The translations under genes were made by a program, and so were the position numbers. Of a stretch of 64,000 nucleotides of DNA, positions 53,390 through 62,760 are shown in pieces. Below the pieces are notes generated by a model. That model was not told the DNA's origin. It did no database searches and saw only the letters and a program-made list of their open reading frames with translations. This DNA comes from Domibacillus enclensis (GTDB taxonomy: Bacteria > Bacillota > Bacilli > Bacillales > Domibacillaceae). The DNA lies in contig NZ_FTLX01000001.1 in NCBI RefSeq assembly GCF_900156125.1, forward strand, positions 248,001-312,000, written 5' to 3'. Every line of letters begins with the position of its first letter. Positions within the stretch are counted from its first letter, which is position 1.

Positions 53390-54700
53390 GACGGAATGAT
53401 AATATTAAACTTGTTTTTAGTAGCGTTAATGATCGCATTAACCGCGGTTTTTGTCGGTGGCGAATTTGCGATCTTGAAAGTGCGTATGTCCAGAATCGAT
53501 CAGCTTATTTCAGAAGGAAACAAAAAAGCCGTTCTGGCAAAAAAAGTAGCCAATGATTTGGATTACTACTTGTCTGCCTGCCAGCTCGGCATTACCATTA
53601 CGGCCCTTGTGCTCGGTGCACTCGGAGAGCCGACAGTTGAAAAATTGCTTCATCCTGTGTTTGAAAGCTTTGAAGTGCCGGATGCCCTCGCTACTGTTCT
53701 TTCATACGCGATTGCGTTGTCCATCGTAACGTTTTTACACGTTGTGCTCGGAGAACTGGCCCCGAAAACGCTGGCTATTCAATTTTCAGAACGCATGACC
53801 CTTCTTCTCGCACCGCCGCTTTACTGGTTCGGGAAAATCACCGCCCCAATTATTTGGACATTGAATGGAGCAGCGCGTCTGTTCCTGCGCTTGTTCGGTG
53901 TTGAGCCTGCCGGGCATGATGAGGTGCACTCTGAAGAAGAGCTGAAGCTGATTATGCAGCAAAGCTACAAAAGCGGTGAAATTAATCAAACAGAGCTTGC
54001 GTATCTTCAAAACATCTTTGCCTTTGATAACCGGATTATTAAAGACATTATGATTCCGCGAACTCAAATTGTCACACTAGAGAAAGACATTACCTTTGAA
54101 GACATGATTGCCGTTTTAGACGAGCACGATTACACGCGCTACCCCGTAACAGACGGACACGATAAGGATCAGGTCATCGGCTTTGTCAACACGAAGGAAA
54201 TGCTGACGCACATCGCCGCCGGGAATGATCGGGAGATGGAACGATTTATTCATGACATGCCACGCTTTCATGAAGCGACACCGATTAGTTCCGTTCTCGT
54301 GAAAATGCAGCAAAACCGGACGCATATGGCGATCGTGACGGACGAATACGGCGGTACCGCCGGCCTCGTCTCAATGGAAGACATATTGGAAGAAATCGTC
54401 GGTGAAATCCGCGATGAATACGATATGGACGAGGTACCGGACATTCGCGCTAAAAGCGAAACCGAATATGTGATGAGCGGACGTGTGCTGCTGGCGGATC
54501 TGGAGGAACAGTTTGGCCTCGTCTTCCCTGACAGCGAAGATCTCGACACAATTGGCGGCTGGCTGCAGGTCCAAAGTGATAACGTCCCGGAGGAGGGCGA
54601 CACCATCCCTCTTGAACCGCATCTCTGGACGATTTCCGAAATGGAAAATTACCAGGTGGTGCTGGTTGAACTAAAGCTGAATACGCAAGCTGACGCTTAA
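53387..54700 (+). CDS. CNNM/CorC-family transporter 2
   Basis: 437 aa, a tandem paralogue of the preceding gene and alike in domain order: CNNM membrane domain (1-195), CBS pair (about 215-335, RYPVTDGHDKDQVIG, DEYGGTAGLVSMEDI), CorC_HlyC domain (DLDTIGGW). The gap between the genes is 69 nt and holds the copied leader hairpin, so the duplication included the leader. A terminator follows. Function is inferred as divalent-cation, probably Mg2+, transport. Confidence 0.9.
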   Translation: MDGMIILNLFLVALMIALTAVFVGGEFAILKVRMSRIDQLISEGNKKAVLAKKVANDLDYYLSACQLGITITALVLGALGEPTVEKLLHPVFESFEVPDALATVLSYAIALSIVTFLHVVLGELAPKTLAIQFSERMTLLLAPPLYWFGKITAPIIWTLNGAARLFLRLFGVEPAGHDEVHSEEELKLIMQQSYKSGEINQTELAYLQNIFAFDNRIIKDIMIPRTQIVTLEKDITFEDMIAVLDEHDYTRYPVTDGHDKDQVIGFVNTKEMLTHIAAGNDREMERFIHDMPRFHEATPISSVLVKMQQNRTHMAIVTDEYGGTAGLVSMEDILEEIVGEIRDEYDMDEVPDIRAKSETEYVMSGRVLLADLEEQFGLVFPDSEDLDTIGGWLQVQSDNVPEEGDTIPLEPHLWTISEMENYQVVLVELKLNTQADA

Positions 54701-54702
54701 CC

Positions 54703-54742
54703 AAAACAACCTGCTGACAGCTTGTCGGCAGGTTGTTTTTTC
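54703..54742 (+). terminator. Terminator of the CNNM operon
   Basis: AAAACAACCTGC pairs with GCAGGTTGTTTT, followed by T residues. Confidence 0.88.
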
Positions 54743-54798
54743 TTTGTATTATCCTGACTGCTCGCGTCAAAGCTGTTTGTTTCATCTTCATTTCAATC

Positions 54799-54925
54799 CG
54801 CTGATATCTACCTGTCCACCGCCGATAAAATAAAAACAACGCCGATATTTAACCCTCGATCGCTGATATCCTTAACATATCAGCGATCAATTCTTTATAT
54901 CAGCGATAACGACTAGATACCGGCG
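54799..54925. repeat. Word array, family B
   Basis: CGCTGATAT at 54799, CGCCGATAA at 54820, CGCCGATAT at 54840, CGCTGATAT at 54861; then inverted ATATCAGCG at 54877 and 54897 and ATACCGGCG at 54917. Offsets 0, 21, 41, 62, 78, 98, 118. Seven words, the longest array, and a word unrelated to family A. Confidence 0.9.
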
Positions 54926-54947
54926 ATATGGTCATCCTCCTTCAGCT

Positions 54948-55739
54948 CTACACCCATTCATGATGATGCTTTCGAACAAACTCAATATCCGCTTTATAAT
55001 GAGAAAGATGACCTTCCTCAACCATTTTCTGAAAAGCCGGATCTCCTTCACCCGCTTTTCTTTTGATCGTCTGGCACAGCCCCTCCAAGCGCAGCTGGAC
55101 GATGTCAAAAAAGGTCGGCGGCATTTCCTCACCGTAGGCTTCAAAAAACAAAGCCATTCTCTTTTTTACGCGCTCGGCATGCAATAAAGAGTCATAATGA
55201 ACAGTCTCCTCTGCCTCGGACAAATAAAAGCGGCTCAGCGGCAGACACGTATACAGCGTATAGGCGGCGTCCCACATTTTCGGACCCGGTCCCGCCACAT
55301 CAAAGTCAATAATGCCGACCGGTTTCTGTCCGTTAAAAATAATGTTATATACAGCGAAGTCGTTGTGGCACACGACCTCCGCTTCTCCCGGTGTATGGTC
55401 AATCGGCTTCAGCTCATTCATAAACGGAAAATCTTGAACCGCTTCATGATACAGCCGCAGCATGTTCGCTATATCAATTAGGGAGGCATCAGACCACATA
55501 TAATCCTTTAATGGATAATGACCGGCTTCTCCTTCGATAAAAGACAATACTTCTCTTCCCTGCTCATCCATTCCTAAAAAGCGTGGCGCATGCGGAAATC
55601 CTTTTTGTTCTAAATGGATCAGCAGCTTGTGAATCATCGCGCTTTCCGGCTTTTGCTCCCGCCGCACGGTTTTTCCTGAGCGGTAAACATGCGAGACGTT
55701 CCCGCCCGCCAGGAGTTCTTCATGTTCGTTCATCGTCAT
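54948..55739 (-). CDS. Aminoglycoside-phosphotransferase-family kinase
   Basis: 263 aa from ATG 55739 (GGGGGAAAGTG upstream). The protein-kinase-like fold has Brenner motif VCHNDFAVYNIIF (about residues 139-151) and IIDFDVAGPGPKMWD. The N-terminal lobe is short, with NVSHVYRSGKTVRREQ carrying the likely Lys or Arg of the ATP site. The family includes antibiotic kinases, but also homoserine, choline and sugar kinases, so resistance cannot be claimed. Confidence 0.87.
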   Translation of the reverse strand: MTMNEHEELLAGGNVSHVYRSGKTVRREQKPESAMIHKLLIHLEQKGFPHAPRFLGMDEQGREVLSFIEGEAGHYPLKDYMWSDASLIDIANMLRLYHEAVQDFPFMNELKPIDHTPGEAEVVCHNDFAVYNIIFNGQKPVGIIDFDVAGPGPKMWDAAYTLYTCLPLSRFYLSEAEETVHYDSLLHAERVKKRMALFFEAYGEEMPPTFFDIVQLRLEGLCQTIKRKAGEGDPAFQKMVEEGHLSHYKADIEFVRKHHHEWV

Positions 55740-55772
55740 CTGCACTTTCCCCCTAACTCACGGTTCTCCCTC

Positions 55773-56507
55773 TTATTCTTCTAAAATACGCCGCAGAAAA
55801 TCCTCCCGATGCTGCATGAAATACCGGGTAATCTGCACATGATCCGTTTCATCGTAATCGACTTCCTTCAAGGATTCATCATCAAAGGACACAATCGAAG
55901 CATCCGGAAAGCCCATCAAAATCGGCGAATGTGTAGCGATGATAAACTGCGCTTCTTTCTTCTTCACCAGGTCATGCATGATCCGCAAAAAAGCAAGCTG
56001 CCGCTGAGGCGAAAGCGCCGCCTCAGGCTCATCCAGCAAATACAAGCCCTTTTGTCCAAACCGGTTCGCAAACAAGGACAAAAAAGACTCCCCATGCGAC
56101 TGCTCATGAAGCGAACGCCCACCATACGCCTCGTAAATGTCCGGCATACAGTCATCATCAGCGATCTGGTCAAGATGAGACGCAAAATGATAAAACGACT
56201 CCGCCCGCAGAAAAAAGCCATTCGTCACCTTGGGCATCCACGACAAGCGCAAATAATCCCCCAGCGCTGATTCCGATGCGTGCACATCATACGTATTATT
56301 TCGTCCACCACCCGCCGCCGGGAATTCACACTTGTCCGCAATCCCTTCCAGAAGCGTTGATTTTCCAGACCCATTTTCCCCGACGAAAAACGTCACACTG
56401 CTGCGCAGCTCAAGCCGGTCCAGCTGCTGGATCGACGGGATGGTGAATGGATAGCGGTCAAACGATGGAATACGGTCGCGCTGCAGTTCAATGCTTTTTA
56501 AAAACAA
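55773..56507 (-). CDS. AAA/ABC-type ATPase (COG3910-like)
   Basis: 244 aa from TTG 56507 (GGAGAAGGTGG upstream). Walker A FFVGENGSGKSTLLEG (about residues 40-55), a Q-loop region, signature SHGESFLSLF, Walker B LYLLDEPEAALS and the His switch ATHSPIL. It is a compact single-domain ATPase of the SMC/Rad50-like class without coiled coils. It starts 19 nt after the HNH nuclease stop, suggesting joint expression. As a stand-alone gene it is common and uncharacterised. Confidence 0.88.
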   Translation of the reverse strand: MFLKSIELQRDRIPSFDRYPFTIPSIQQLDRLELRSSVTFFVGENGSGKSTLLEGIADKCEFPAAGGGRNNTYDVHASESALGDYLRLSWMPKVTNGFFLRAESFYHFASHLDQIADDDCMPDIYEAYGGRSLHEQSHGESFLSLFANRFGQKGLYLLDEPEAALSPQRQLAFLRIMHDLVKKKEAQFIIATHSPILMGFPDASIVSFDDESLKEVDYDETDHVQITRYFMQHREDFLRRILEE

Positions 56508-56526
56508 GTTTCCACCTTCTCCCCTT

Positions 56527-57396
56527 TTAATAAGTGTACCTTTCAGGACCTTTGAACACCTCTTTCACGTGCCAAAACAAAAAAGACTGATCAGGTTCAT
56601 ACTGATGACTTATTGGTTTTGTGATCGGCTTACTATGAAATTTTAAAAGCCATTCTTCAAAGCCGATTGTTCCATGCGCTTCTTCTGACACAATAAGAAT
56701 TCGCTCAGGATTTAATGTGAAAACTCCGCGATCAAATAATTTATGATGTAGAGAGCATAAAGCAATTCCATTTTCTTCGATATCCGGTCCACCAGCTTGA
56801 TGCCACTTAATGTGAGCTGCTTCGATTCCAACTAATGTATGGCCTAGCCTAACATTGAATCCACACACTGCACAAGAGTACCCATAAGCACGAAGAATTT
56901 TATCACGAAACTGTGGATCTCTTTTCTTTCGTTGAAAACCTGAAGCTGAAAAGTCAAGACCTACTGCTTCTAATATATCTTCATGAATAGTATCTGGGAA
57001 ATGGAGGTTCAAAATCTTGTAAGCTGCTTGTTGAATTATATCAGGATTTGTCATTAGGAGATTGAATACTTCGTCAGTAAAGCCCGCTTCCACTTTTCCT
57101 TCGCGCAAAAGGCGTTTTGAAATAGTAGAAATTAATTGATTGATTTTCCATATCCCACTCGTTTCAAGTCGGATAAATGGCTCTTCAGGATGATTACTTT
57201 TCCTTTTTGGTCCAAAATCAATTAATAATTTTTCTAGTGTCTCCTCTACTTCATCAAATCGAAAAAACTGTGCTTGTTCATTCTGTAATTTTCCCAATGC
57301 ATACAATAGTACCAGTGGTTTATGGGGAGCCCTTACACCATTATTTCTCCAAACATTTAAGTTTGATATTCTTTGCATGAATTCTTCCTTTTCCAC
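56527..57396 (-). CDS. HNH endonuclease of the sulfur-DNA-binding (McrA-like) type
   Basis: 289 aa. The N-terminal region NLNVWRNNGVRAPHKPLVLL (residues 12-31) is that of the SBD domain that binds phosphorothioated DNA in Type IV enzymes. The HNH nuclease follows, with C175/C178, EAAHIKWHQAGG (His 195), CSLHH (C214, H217, H218) and DRGVFTL. GTG 57396 is favoured because the EEFMQRISNLNVW start fits the family; ATG 57378 is the alternative. No dnd genes occur in the window. It is noticeably more A+T-rich than the ATPase gene next to it, which suggests transfer. Confidence 0.88.
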   Translation of the reverse strand: MEKEEFMQRISNLNVWRNNGVRAPHKPLVLLYALGKLQNEQAQFFRFDEVEETLEKLLIDFGPKRKSNHPEEPFIRLETSGIWKINQLISTISKRLLREGKVEAGFTDEVFNLLMTNPDIIQQAAYKILNLHFPDTIHEDILEAVGLDFSASGFQRKKRDPQFRDKILRAYGYSCAVCGFNVRLGHTLVGIEAAHIKWHQAGGPDIEENGIALCSLHHKLFDRGVFTLNPERILIVSEEAHGTIGFEEWLLKFHSKPITKPISHQYEPDQSFLFWHVKEVFKGPERYTY

Positions 57397-57583
57397 CTAA
57401 ACACGCCCTTTTGTACTTTATATACATTATTTTACCAAATGATGGTGGAATTTTGTTGATATTTCTTCAATCAAAAATCAAATATGACGTTGCCTATCGT
57501 TCATAACCTATCACAATTCTTCACACCCCAATATTTGTATGATATGGTAAACACACCTTGTCGCTTAAGGAGGCATCTTCTTA

Positions 57584-57787
57584 CTGAAGTTTATTAAAAA
57601 ATCAAAACTGCGCCTTTACATATTCCTTTTTATACTGCTTTTCATTTGGTTCATGATCTTTGATTATTTGAATGAAGGACAGGTGAATGCGCTGGTCAAT
57701 GCATTTAAAGCATTATTTTTCATTGCGGTGCATCTTTTTTTCACCTGGGCATGGGACAGCAAAGAGTACAATAAAAAGGAAAAGTAA
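57584..57787 (+). CDS. 67-aa membrane protein with CTG start
   Basis: A strong AAGGAGG ends 10 nt before CTG 57584; no ATG, GTG or TTG is placed correctly. The frame reads (M)KFIKKSKLRLYIFLFILLF followed by a loop and a second span ALFFIAVHLFFTWAW, and ends SKEYNKKEK. Two spans and basic ends are typical of small Bacillus membrane proteins. A promoter TTCACA-N17-TATGGT lies just upstream (about 57520-57548). Confidence 0.55.
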   Translation: MKFIKKSKLRLYIFLFILLFIWFMIFDYLNEGQVNALVNAFKALFFIAVHLFFTWAWDSKEYNKKEK

Positions 57788-57791
57788 ACGC

Positions 57792-57818
57792 AAAAAAAGA
57801 CTGCACACATCGCAGTCT
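57792..57818 (-). terminator. Terminator of the GNAT gene
   Basis: AGACTGC/GCAGTCT stem abutting the stop codon, then T7 on the minus strand. Confidence 0.85.
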
Positions 57819-58226
57819 TCACACCTTCTTCTCCATGACAACATACAGCTGGCCGTCCTTTTCAAACTCCTTCACTGTTCGGCGCAGGCCGAATCGCTCG
57901 TAAAAGTCCGCTTTATCTATCCGTGCGTTGCACCAGATGATTTCAGCTCCATAGTTTGCGGCTTCATGCAAAACGTGCTTCAGCAAAGCGGTGCCGTAGC
58001 CTTTGCCCTGCTGATCGGTGCGTGTGGCGAATTTGCGGAACTGGGCGCTTGTTCCGTTGACGAACAGGGAGACGACGGATTGAAGTGCTCCGTTTTCTAT
58101 TAAGCCGTAATGAAGCCCAGCTGCGTCGTCTGTCAGCTTGATGTAATCGTATGGCTTGTCCGGCCACATGACGGTGTGGCGGAGTGTCCAGGCATCTTCC
58201 TTGGTGATCCGGTGAATGGTCATCAT
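57819..58226 (-). CDS. GNAT-family N-acetyltransferase
   Basis: 135 aa. The acetyl-CoA loop is RTDQQGKGYGTALLKHVL (motif A, about residues 69-86), with WCNARIDKADFYERFGL (motif B). Start ATG 58226 overlaps the stop of the GGDEF-EAL gene (ATGATG/TGA), so the two are translationally coupled. The substrate is unknown. Confidence 0.9.
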   Translation of the reverse strand: MMTIHRITKEDAWTLRHTVMWPDKPYDYIKLTDDAAGLHYGLIENGALQSVVSLFVNGTSAQFRKFATRTDQQGKGYGTALLKHVLHEAANYGAEIIWCNARIDKADFYERFGLRRTVKEFEKDGQLYVVMEKKV

Positions 58227-60685
58227 TTCTGGCTTCCTTCGTCCGTTCTCATCTCTTTTTCCATTTGCTTCATCCATTCCAGGCATTCCTCTGGCGGCAG
58301 CGGACGGCTGAAGTAGTAGCCCTGTGCCACGTCGCAGCCGAGCGCCTTTAGCCTTTGGACCTGCTCCTTCGTTTCCGTTCCTTCCGCGACTGTGATCAAG
58401 TCGAGGTTGTGAGCGAGTGTGACGATGGTGGAGACGATGTCCTCGCCTTTTTTTCCTTCTGTTAAATCCCGCATGAAGGACTGGTCGATTTTCAAGCAGT
58501 CGATGGGAAACTCTCTTAAATAGCGCAGGGAGCTGTAGCCTGTACCGAAGTCGTCGATCGACACATGGACGCCGATCTCTTTCAGCTGCTGCAGGATGCC
58601 AATGACGATGTCGCCGCTTGAGGCAATCGATTCGGTGATTTCAAGCTCAAGAAAGCGCGGATCGATCCCGGTTTCCTCGATAATGGCTTGGAGCATGTCC
58701 ACGAATTCGGTATGGTAAAATTGGCGAATCGACACGTTGACGGATACTTTTACCGGGCGCATTCCTTGCTGCTGCCACTCTTTCATTTGCAGGCAGGCGG
58801 AGCGGATCACCCATTCACCGATCGTCACAATCAATCCGCTTTCTTCCGCAATCGGAATGAATTCAGCCGGTGACACAAAGCCGATCTCGGCGCTGTTCCA
58901 GCGAAGAAGTGCTTCTACGCCGTGCAACTCACATGTGTTCAAGTTAACTTGCGGCTGGTAAACGATCGACAGCTCCTGGCGGCGGATCGCTTTTTTCAGC
59001 AGCGGCTCCATTTTAAAATACTGGTCGTGCATGTCGCCTTCTGCTGAGTCGTAAAAGCGGTACTGCTGCTTGCCGCTCCGCTTTGCGATATACATCGCAT
59101 GATCCGCTTTTTTAATGAGCGTATCACGATTTTCGCCATCGTGCGGGAACAAGCTGATGCCGATGCTCGTTGAGGTCGTAATCTCGATTTCATTCAGCAC
59201 AAACGGCTCCTCGAACAAGTGAATAATCTGCCGGGCCGTTTGATCCGCTTCTGCCTTGCCGGCCCCTTCAAGAACAATAATCAATTCATCTCCGCCGTAC
59301 CGGAACATGTGGGCCGATGAAGGGAGCGATTCTGTCAGCCGCTTTGCCGTAGCCACAAGCAATAAGTCGCCAAAATCGTGGCCAAACGCGTCGTTTACTG
59401 ATTTAAACCGGTCCAGGTCGAGAAACAGCAGTGCAAGTGGAGACGGCTGGGCCGCTTCGCTAAGCTCCTGCATGAACTGCTGGAAATAATGCTGATTCGG
59501 CAGCTTCGTCAAGTAATCATGAAACGCCATGTTATTCAGCTTTTGTTCAACGTTCTTTATTTCTGTAATGTCTTTTCCGATGCAATGAATGCCCGTAATG
59601 GCCCCACCCACAATAATCGGGATGACGGTAATGTGCAGTTCGACGACTTCGTTCTTTTTCGTCAGCATCGCGGTTTCATATCGTACGGCAGTTCCATTCA
59701 TAACGCGCTCATAATTGTTGAAGGTCTCAGCTTGCCGATCCGGAACAATGTGCGGTAAAAACGGCTTGCCAATCAGTTCCTCAGCCATGTAGCCCATCAA
59801 CTGCTCCGTTGCCGGATTCACGTATTGAAAGCAGCCGTGAAGGTCAAACGTCAGCACCGCATCAATATTGTTCTCGAACAAGGAATGATACCGCTGCCTG
59901 CTTTCAATCAGCTCCCTTTCAACAGCTTTTTCTTTCGTAATATCACGGGCTGTTCCGACAACACCTGTCACCGTTCCGTCCGTCAAGATCGGTACAGCGG
60001 TCACATCCATAAGCCGGATATCGCCCGTTCCGTTGCGGATACGCAATTCAAGCTCCGCCACCTGTAAATCGAAAATAGAGCGAAAATGGTCTCTGGCTCG
60101 TTCAATGTCCTCTTCAATAATAAGCTCTGCATAGTTCATAAGCTGAAGCTGTCGTTTTGTATAGCCGAGCAGTTTCACACCAGCCGGATTAACATTCGTA
60201 AAATGCCCTTTTTCATTCATCATAAAAGTAAAGTCCGGATTAAATTCAAACAGTGATTCAAGCTGCTGATGCACCTTTTCAAGCAGCCGTTCGGTTTCCT
60301 GCTGCTGGCTCGTTTCGTAAAACTGCACAACGCTTACCTGCTCGCCATTCTCGAGCTCGACGATCCGGACAAACACATTCACCGGCACACGGCGACCACT
60401 CTTTGTCCGGTGCAGCGATTCAAACGCAGCCGACCCCTTCCGAAGCGTTTCCTGGTGGTCATACGTCACCTTTCGAAAAAAAGAATCGCATACAAGATCA
60501 AATGTGATCATTTGGCTCAGTTCTTCTCTAGAATAGCCAATGTGCTCTACCAGTGCATCGTTCACGGCAATAAACTGGTGAAGATGAGCCTGGTCATTGC
60601 TTGATATGTACATCGGGACAGGCACCTGTCGTATAATGCGGTTTAAATCTTCTGCTGAATAGAACGGTTTCCCCAGTCCTTGCAT
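58223..60685 (-). CDS. PAS-PAS-PAS-GGDEF-EAL protein
   Basis: 820 aa, soluble. Three PAS/PAC units (about residues 8-130, 140-260, 262-385), GGDEF-like domain (about 395-545) with GGDEL in place of GGDEF, and an EAL domain (about 560-810) with VEALLRW and DDFGTGYSSLRYL intact. The altered GGDEL motif makes cyclase activity uncertain, so the main output may be phosphodiesterase, with the GGDEF part as GTP-binding regulator. Coupled to a GNAT gene. Confidence 0.92.
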   Translation of the reverse strand: MQGLGKPFYSAEDLNRIIRQVPVPMYISSNDQAHLHQFIAVNDALVEHIGYSREELSQMITFDLVCDSFFRKVTYDHQETLRKGSAAFESLHRTKSGRRVPVNVFVRIVELENGEQVSVVQFYETSQQQETERLLEKVHQQLESLFEFNPDFTFMMNEKGHFTNVNPAGVKLLGYTKRQLQLMNYAELIIEEDIERARDHFRSIFDLQVAELELRIRNGTGDIRLMDVTAVPILTDGTVTGVVGTARDITKEKAVERELIESRQRYHSLFENNIDAVLTFDLHGCFQYVNPATEQLMGYMAEELIGKPFLPHIVPDRQAETFNNYERVMNGTAVRYETAMLTKKNEVVELHITVIPIIVGGAITGIHCIGKDITEIKNVEQKLNNMAFHDYLTKLPNQHYFQQFMQELSEAAQPSPLALLFLDLDRFKSVNDAFGHDFGDLLLVATAKRLTESLPSSAHMFRYGGDELIIVLEGAGKAEADQTARQIIHLFEEPFVLNEIEITTSTSIGISLFPHDGENRDTLIKKADHAMYIAKRSGKQQYRFYDSAEGDMHDQYFKMEPLLKKAIRRQELSIVYQPQVNLNTCELHGVEALLRWNSAEIGFVSPAEFIPIAEESGLIVTIGEWVIRSACLQMKEWQQQGMRPVKVSVNVSIRQFYHTEFVDMLQAIIEETGIDPRFLELEITESIASSGDIVIGILQQLKEIGVHVSIDDFGTGYSSLRYLREFPIDCLKIDQSFMRDLTEGKKGEDIVSTIVTLAHNLDLITVAEGTETKEQVQRLKALGCDVAQGYYFSRPLPPEECLEWMKQMEKEMRTDEGSQK

Positions 60686-60766
60686 CGTTCACACCCCAAG
60701 ATTTGTTTGATTTCCACTACTATTTTATCACATTTCGACAGTGGCAATGTGGTTTTCTGTTACAGG

Positions 60767-60802
60767 AAAAACCTTCTCTGCTTTTACCACAAAGAAGGTT
60801 TT
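60767..60802 (-). terminator. Terminator of the chemoreceptor gene
   Basis: AAAACCTTCT pairs with AGAAGGTTTT across a 16-nt loop; T5 follows on the minus strand. Confidence 0.75.
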
Positions 60803-60807
60803 GATCG

Positions 60808-62514
60808 TTATACACGGAATTGGGCAGCGAGGCTCCGCAGCTCATCCGCTAAGTGAGAAAGCGATTGGGCAGATGAAGAAATTTCTTCCATCGAAGCCAT
60901 TTGCTCTTCAGCCGCAGCGGAGGCGTTTTCTGTTCCGGCTGCTGTGGTTTCCGTTATGTTTTGAATGGTATCCATGGCTGAGACGATTTGTTCGGTGCCG
61001 GCGGCCATTTGCTGAACGGCCGCAGATACTTCTTCCACCTGTGAGGTCACGTGCTGAATGGACTGTTCGATTGAAACGAACGTCGCACTTGCGCTTTCCG
61101 TCACCTGAAGGCCGTCCTGCACTTCCGTCGATACTTCGGTCATCGATTGAACCGCACGTGTCGTGTCGCTTTGTGTTTCAGAGATTAAGCTTTCGATCTG
61201 CTTGGCCGATACAGCGGACTGTTCCGCGAGCTTCCGGACTTCATCCGCGACAACCGCAAATCCGCGTCCCTGTTCGCCGGCACGAGCTGCTTCAATGGCT
61301 GCATTCAGTGCTAACAAGTTCGTTTGAGCGGCAATGGCGGTAATGGAGTCAATGATCTGGCCAATTTCATCCGACCGTGTGCCAAGCTGCTGAATAACAC
61401 CCGACAAGTCGTCGACACGTCCGTTGATGCTGCCCATTTGGTTCTGAATGCGGGATACGGCTTCGCTTCCTTGTGAAACAAGAGCAAGCGAGTCGCCTGC
61501 CAATCCGCTTACTTCCTGCGCGTTGCCGGCAATTTGCTGTACGCCTGTTGACATTTCGTGAACCGTTGTTGAAGCATCGGATACGTGCTTCAGCTGGTCA
61601 TTGGCCCCGTCCGCTATAGTTTCCATCGTTCCCGCGACAAGCTCCGTTGCAGTTGTCGTTTCACCCGCATTCGCATTCAGCTCTTCAGAAGCCGCTGCCA
61701 CCTGTGTCGCCGTTTCTGAAACGCGAACGACGACGTTGCGAATGTTCTCCACCATTTCATTAAACGAATGAGACAGCTGGCCAAGCTCGTCTTTTGAATC
61801 ATAGCTGCTCGTCACCAGTAAATTGCCGCTGCCCGCTTCCGCCATCGCTTTACGAACCGTTTCAATCGGCTTGCGGATCATCATGTAAATCCAGCTGGCC
61901 AATGCAAGGAATAGAATGATTGAAAGAACCGGCAAAAGTATCAGCATCATATTTGCCGTGCGATTGTCCTCTTGGTTTCCTTCATTAAGCATCTTTGCAA
62001 AATTAGTCGTGCCATCCATTAAATCACTTGCCGTCGAAACTAACACTTCACGCTCTTGTGCCACATTGCTTACGTATAATTCGTACGCTTCTTCATTTTG
62101 ATTATTTTCTGATAAAACAAATACCTCTTCAAGTTCCGTTAAATAAGTTGTCAATGTTCTTGATAATTCTTCATACAGCGCTGTCGTCTCAGGATTCTGA
62201 CTGTACGATGCTTCGAACTTTTTCAGGTTCGACAAAATCTGCACCTTTCGCTCTTCAATGTTCACTAAAAGCTCTTCATTTCGTGTTTGATCGGTTGTAA
62301 CCATAAGCTCCATCACGAATGAATCAAGAGCCCGGTTATCCGTACGAATTTGAGAGATATATTCAATTGGCAACAATGCCTCAGTATACATATCATCAGA
62401 TTTTGCTGCCATTTCACTCGTATAATAAAAACCTGTTCCTGCAATAGCGGCTAAAAACACAACTGCTGATGCAATGAGTGCCATCATCTTCCCGCGAATT
62501 GATAGGTTTTTCAT
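60808..62514 (-). CDS. Methyl-accepting chemotaxis protein with 4HB sensor
   Basis: 568 aa. TM1 at about 8-30, an extracellular four-helix-bundle ligand domain (about 32-190, [20 protein letters not shown]), TM2 at about 190-212, HAMP (about 213-265) and the signalling domain with [20 protein letters not shown] (about 380-400). The ligand is unknown. Third methyl-accepting protein of the window, after HemAT and the dCache receptor. Confidence 0.92.
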   Translation of the reverse strand: MKNLSIRGKMMALIASAVVFLAAIAGTGFYYTSEMAAKSDDMYTEALLPIEYISQIRTDNRALDSFVMELMVTTDQTRNEELLVNIEERKVQILSNLKKFEASYSQNPETTALYEELSRTLTTYLTELEEVFVLSENNQNEEAYELYVSNVAQEREVLVSTASDLMDGTTNFAKMLNEGNQEDNRTANMMLILLPVLSIILFLALASWIYMMIRKPIETVRKAMAEAGSGNLLVTSSYDSKDELGQLSHSFNEMVENIRNVVVRVSETATQVAAASEELNANAGETTTATELVAGTMETIADGANDQLKHVSDASTTVHEMSTGVQQIAGNAQEVSGLAGDSLALVSQGSEAVSRIQNQMGSINGRVDDLSGVIQQLGTRSDEIGQIIDSITAIAAQTNLLALNAAIEAARAGEQGRGFAVVADEVRKLAEQSAVSAKQIESLISETQSDTTRAVQSMTEVSTEVQDGLQVTESASATFVSIEQSIQHVTSQVEEVSAAVQQMAAGTEQIVSAMDTIQNITETTAAGTENASAAAEEQMASMEEISSSAQSLSHLADELRSLAAQFRV

Positions 62515-62760
62515 CCTAAATACCTCCCAAAAATAAACAAATTTTAACCCCTCATATAACTCATTTTAACCGAAAATATATGAAATTAGTATAATTTTTT
62601 CTAGGACTTTTTGTTCGTTGCGTGGACAATTTCATCCAATATCGACAGAAAGCGCCATCATTTTTGCGCTACTAAATTACCTATCGGAATTGGTCACTAT
62701 ACAGCATCTGCTGTTCCGTTTAAAATGAAACGATAACGAATAAAAAAGGTGTGAAAGAAC

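Noticed and set aside
27243-54925. CRISPR arrays as an explanation for the word arrays
   Set aside because: The repeated unit is only 9-10 nt, it reverses orientation once in the middle, spacers are 7-12 nt and no cas genes are present.
54948-55739. An aminoglycoside-resistance gene
   Set aside because: The kinase fold is shared with many metabolic kinases and no resistance-specific features are visible.
55773-57396. Calling the nuclease-ATPase pair a Septu system
   Set aside because: The ATPase is much shorter than PtuA and the nuclease carries an SBD-type N-terminus, so the label is not supported.
61916-62300. Plus-strand frames within the second chemoreceptor gene
   Set aside because: They are shadows of the sensor-domain coding sequence and lack start signals.
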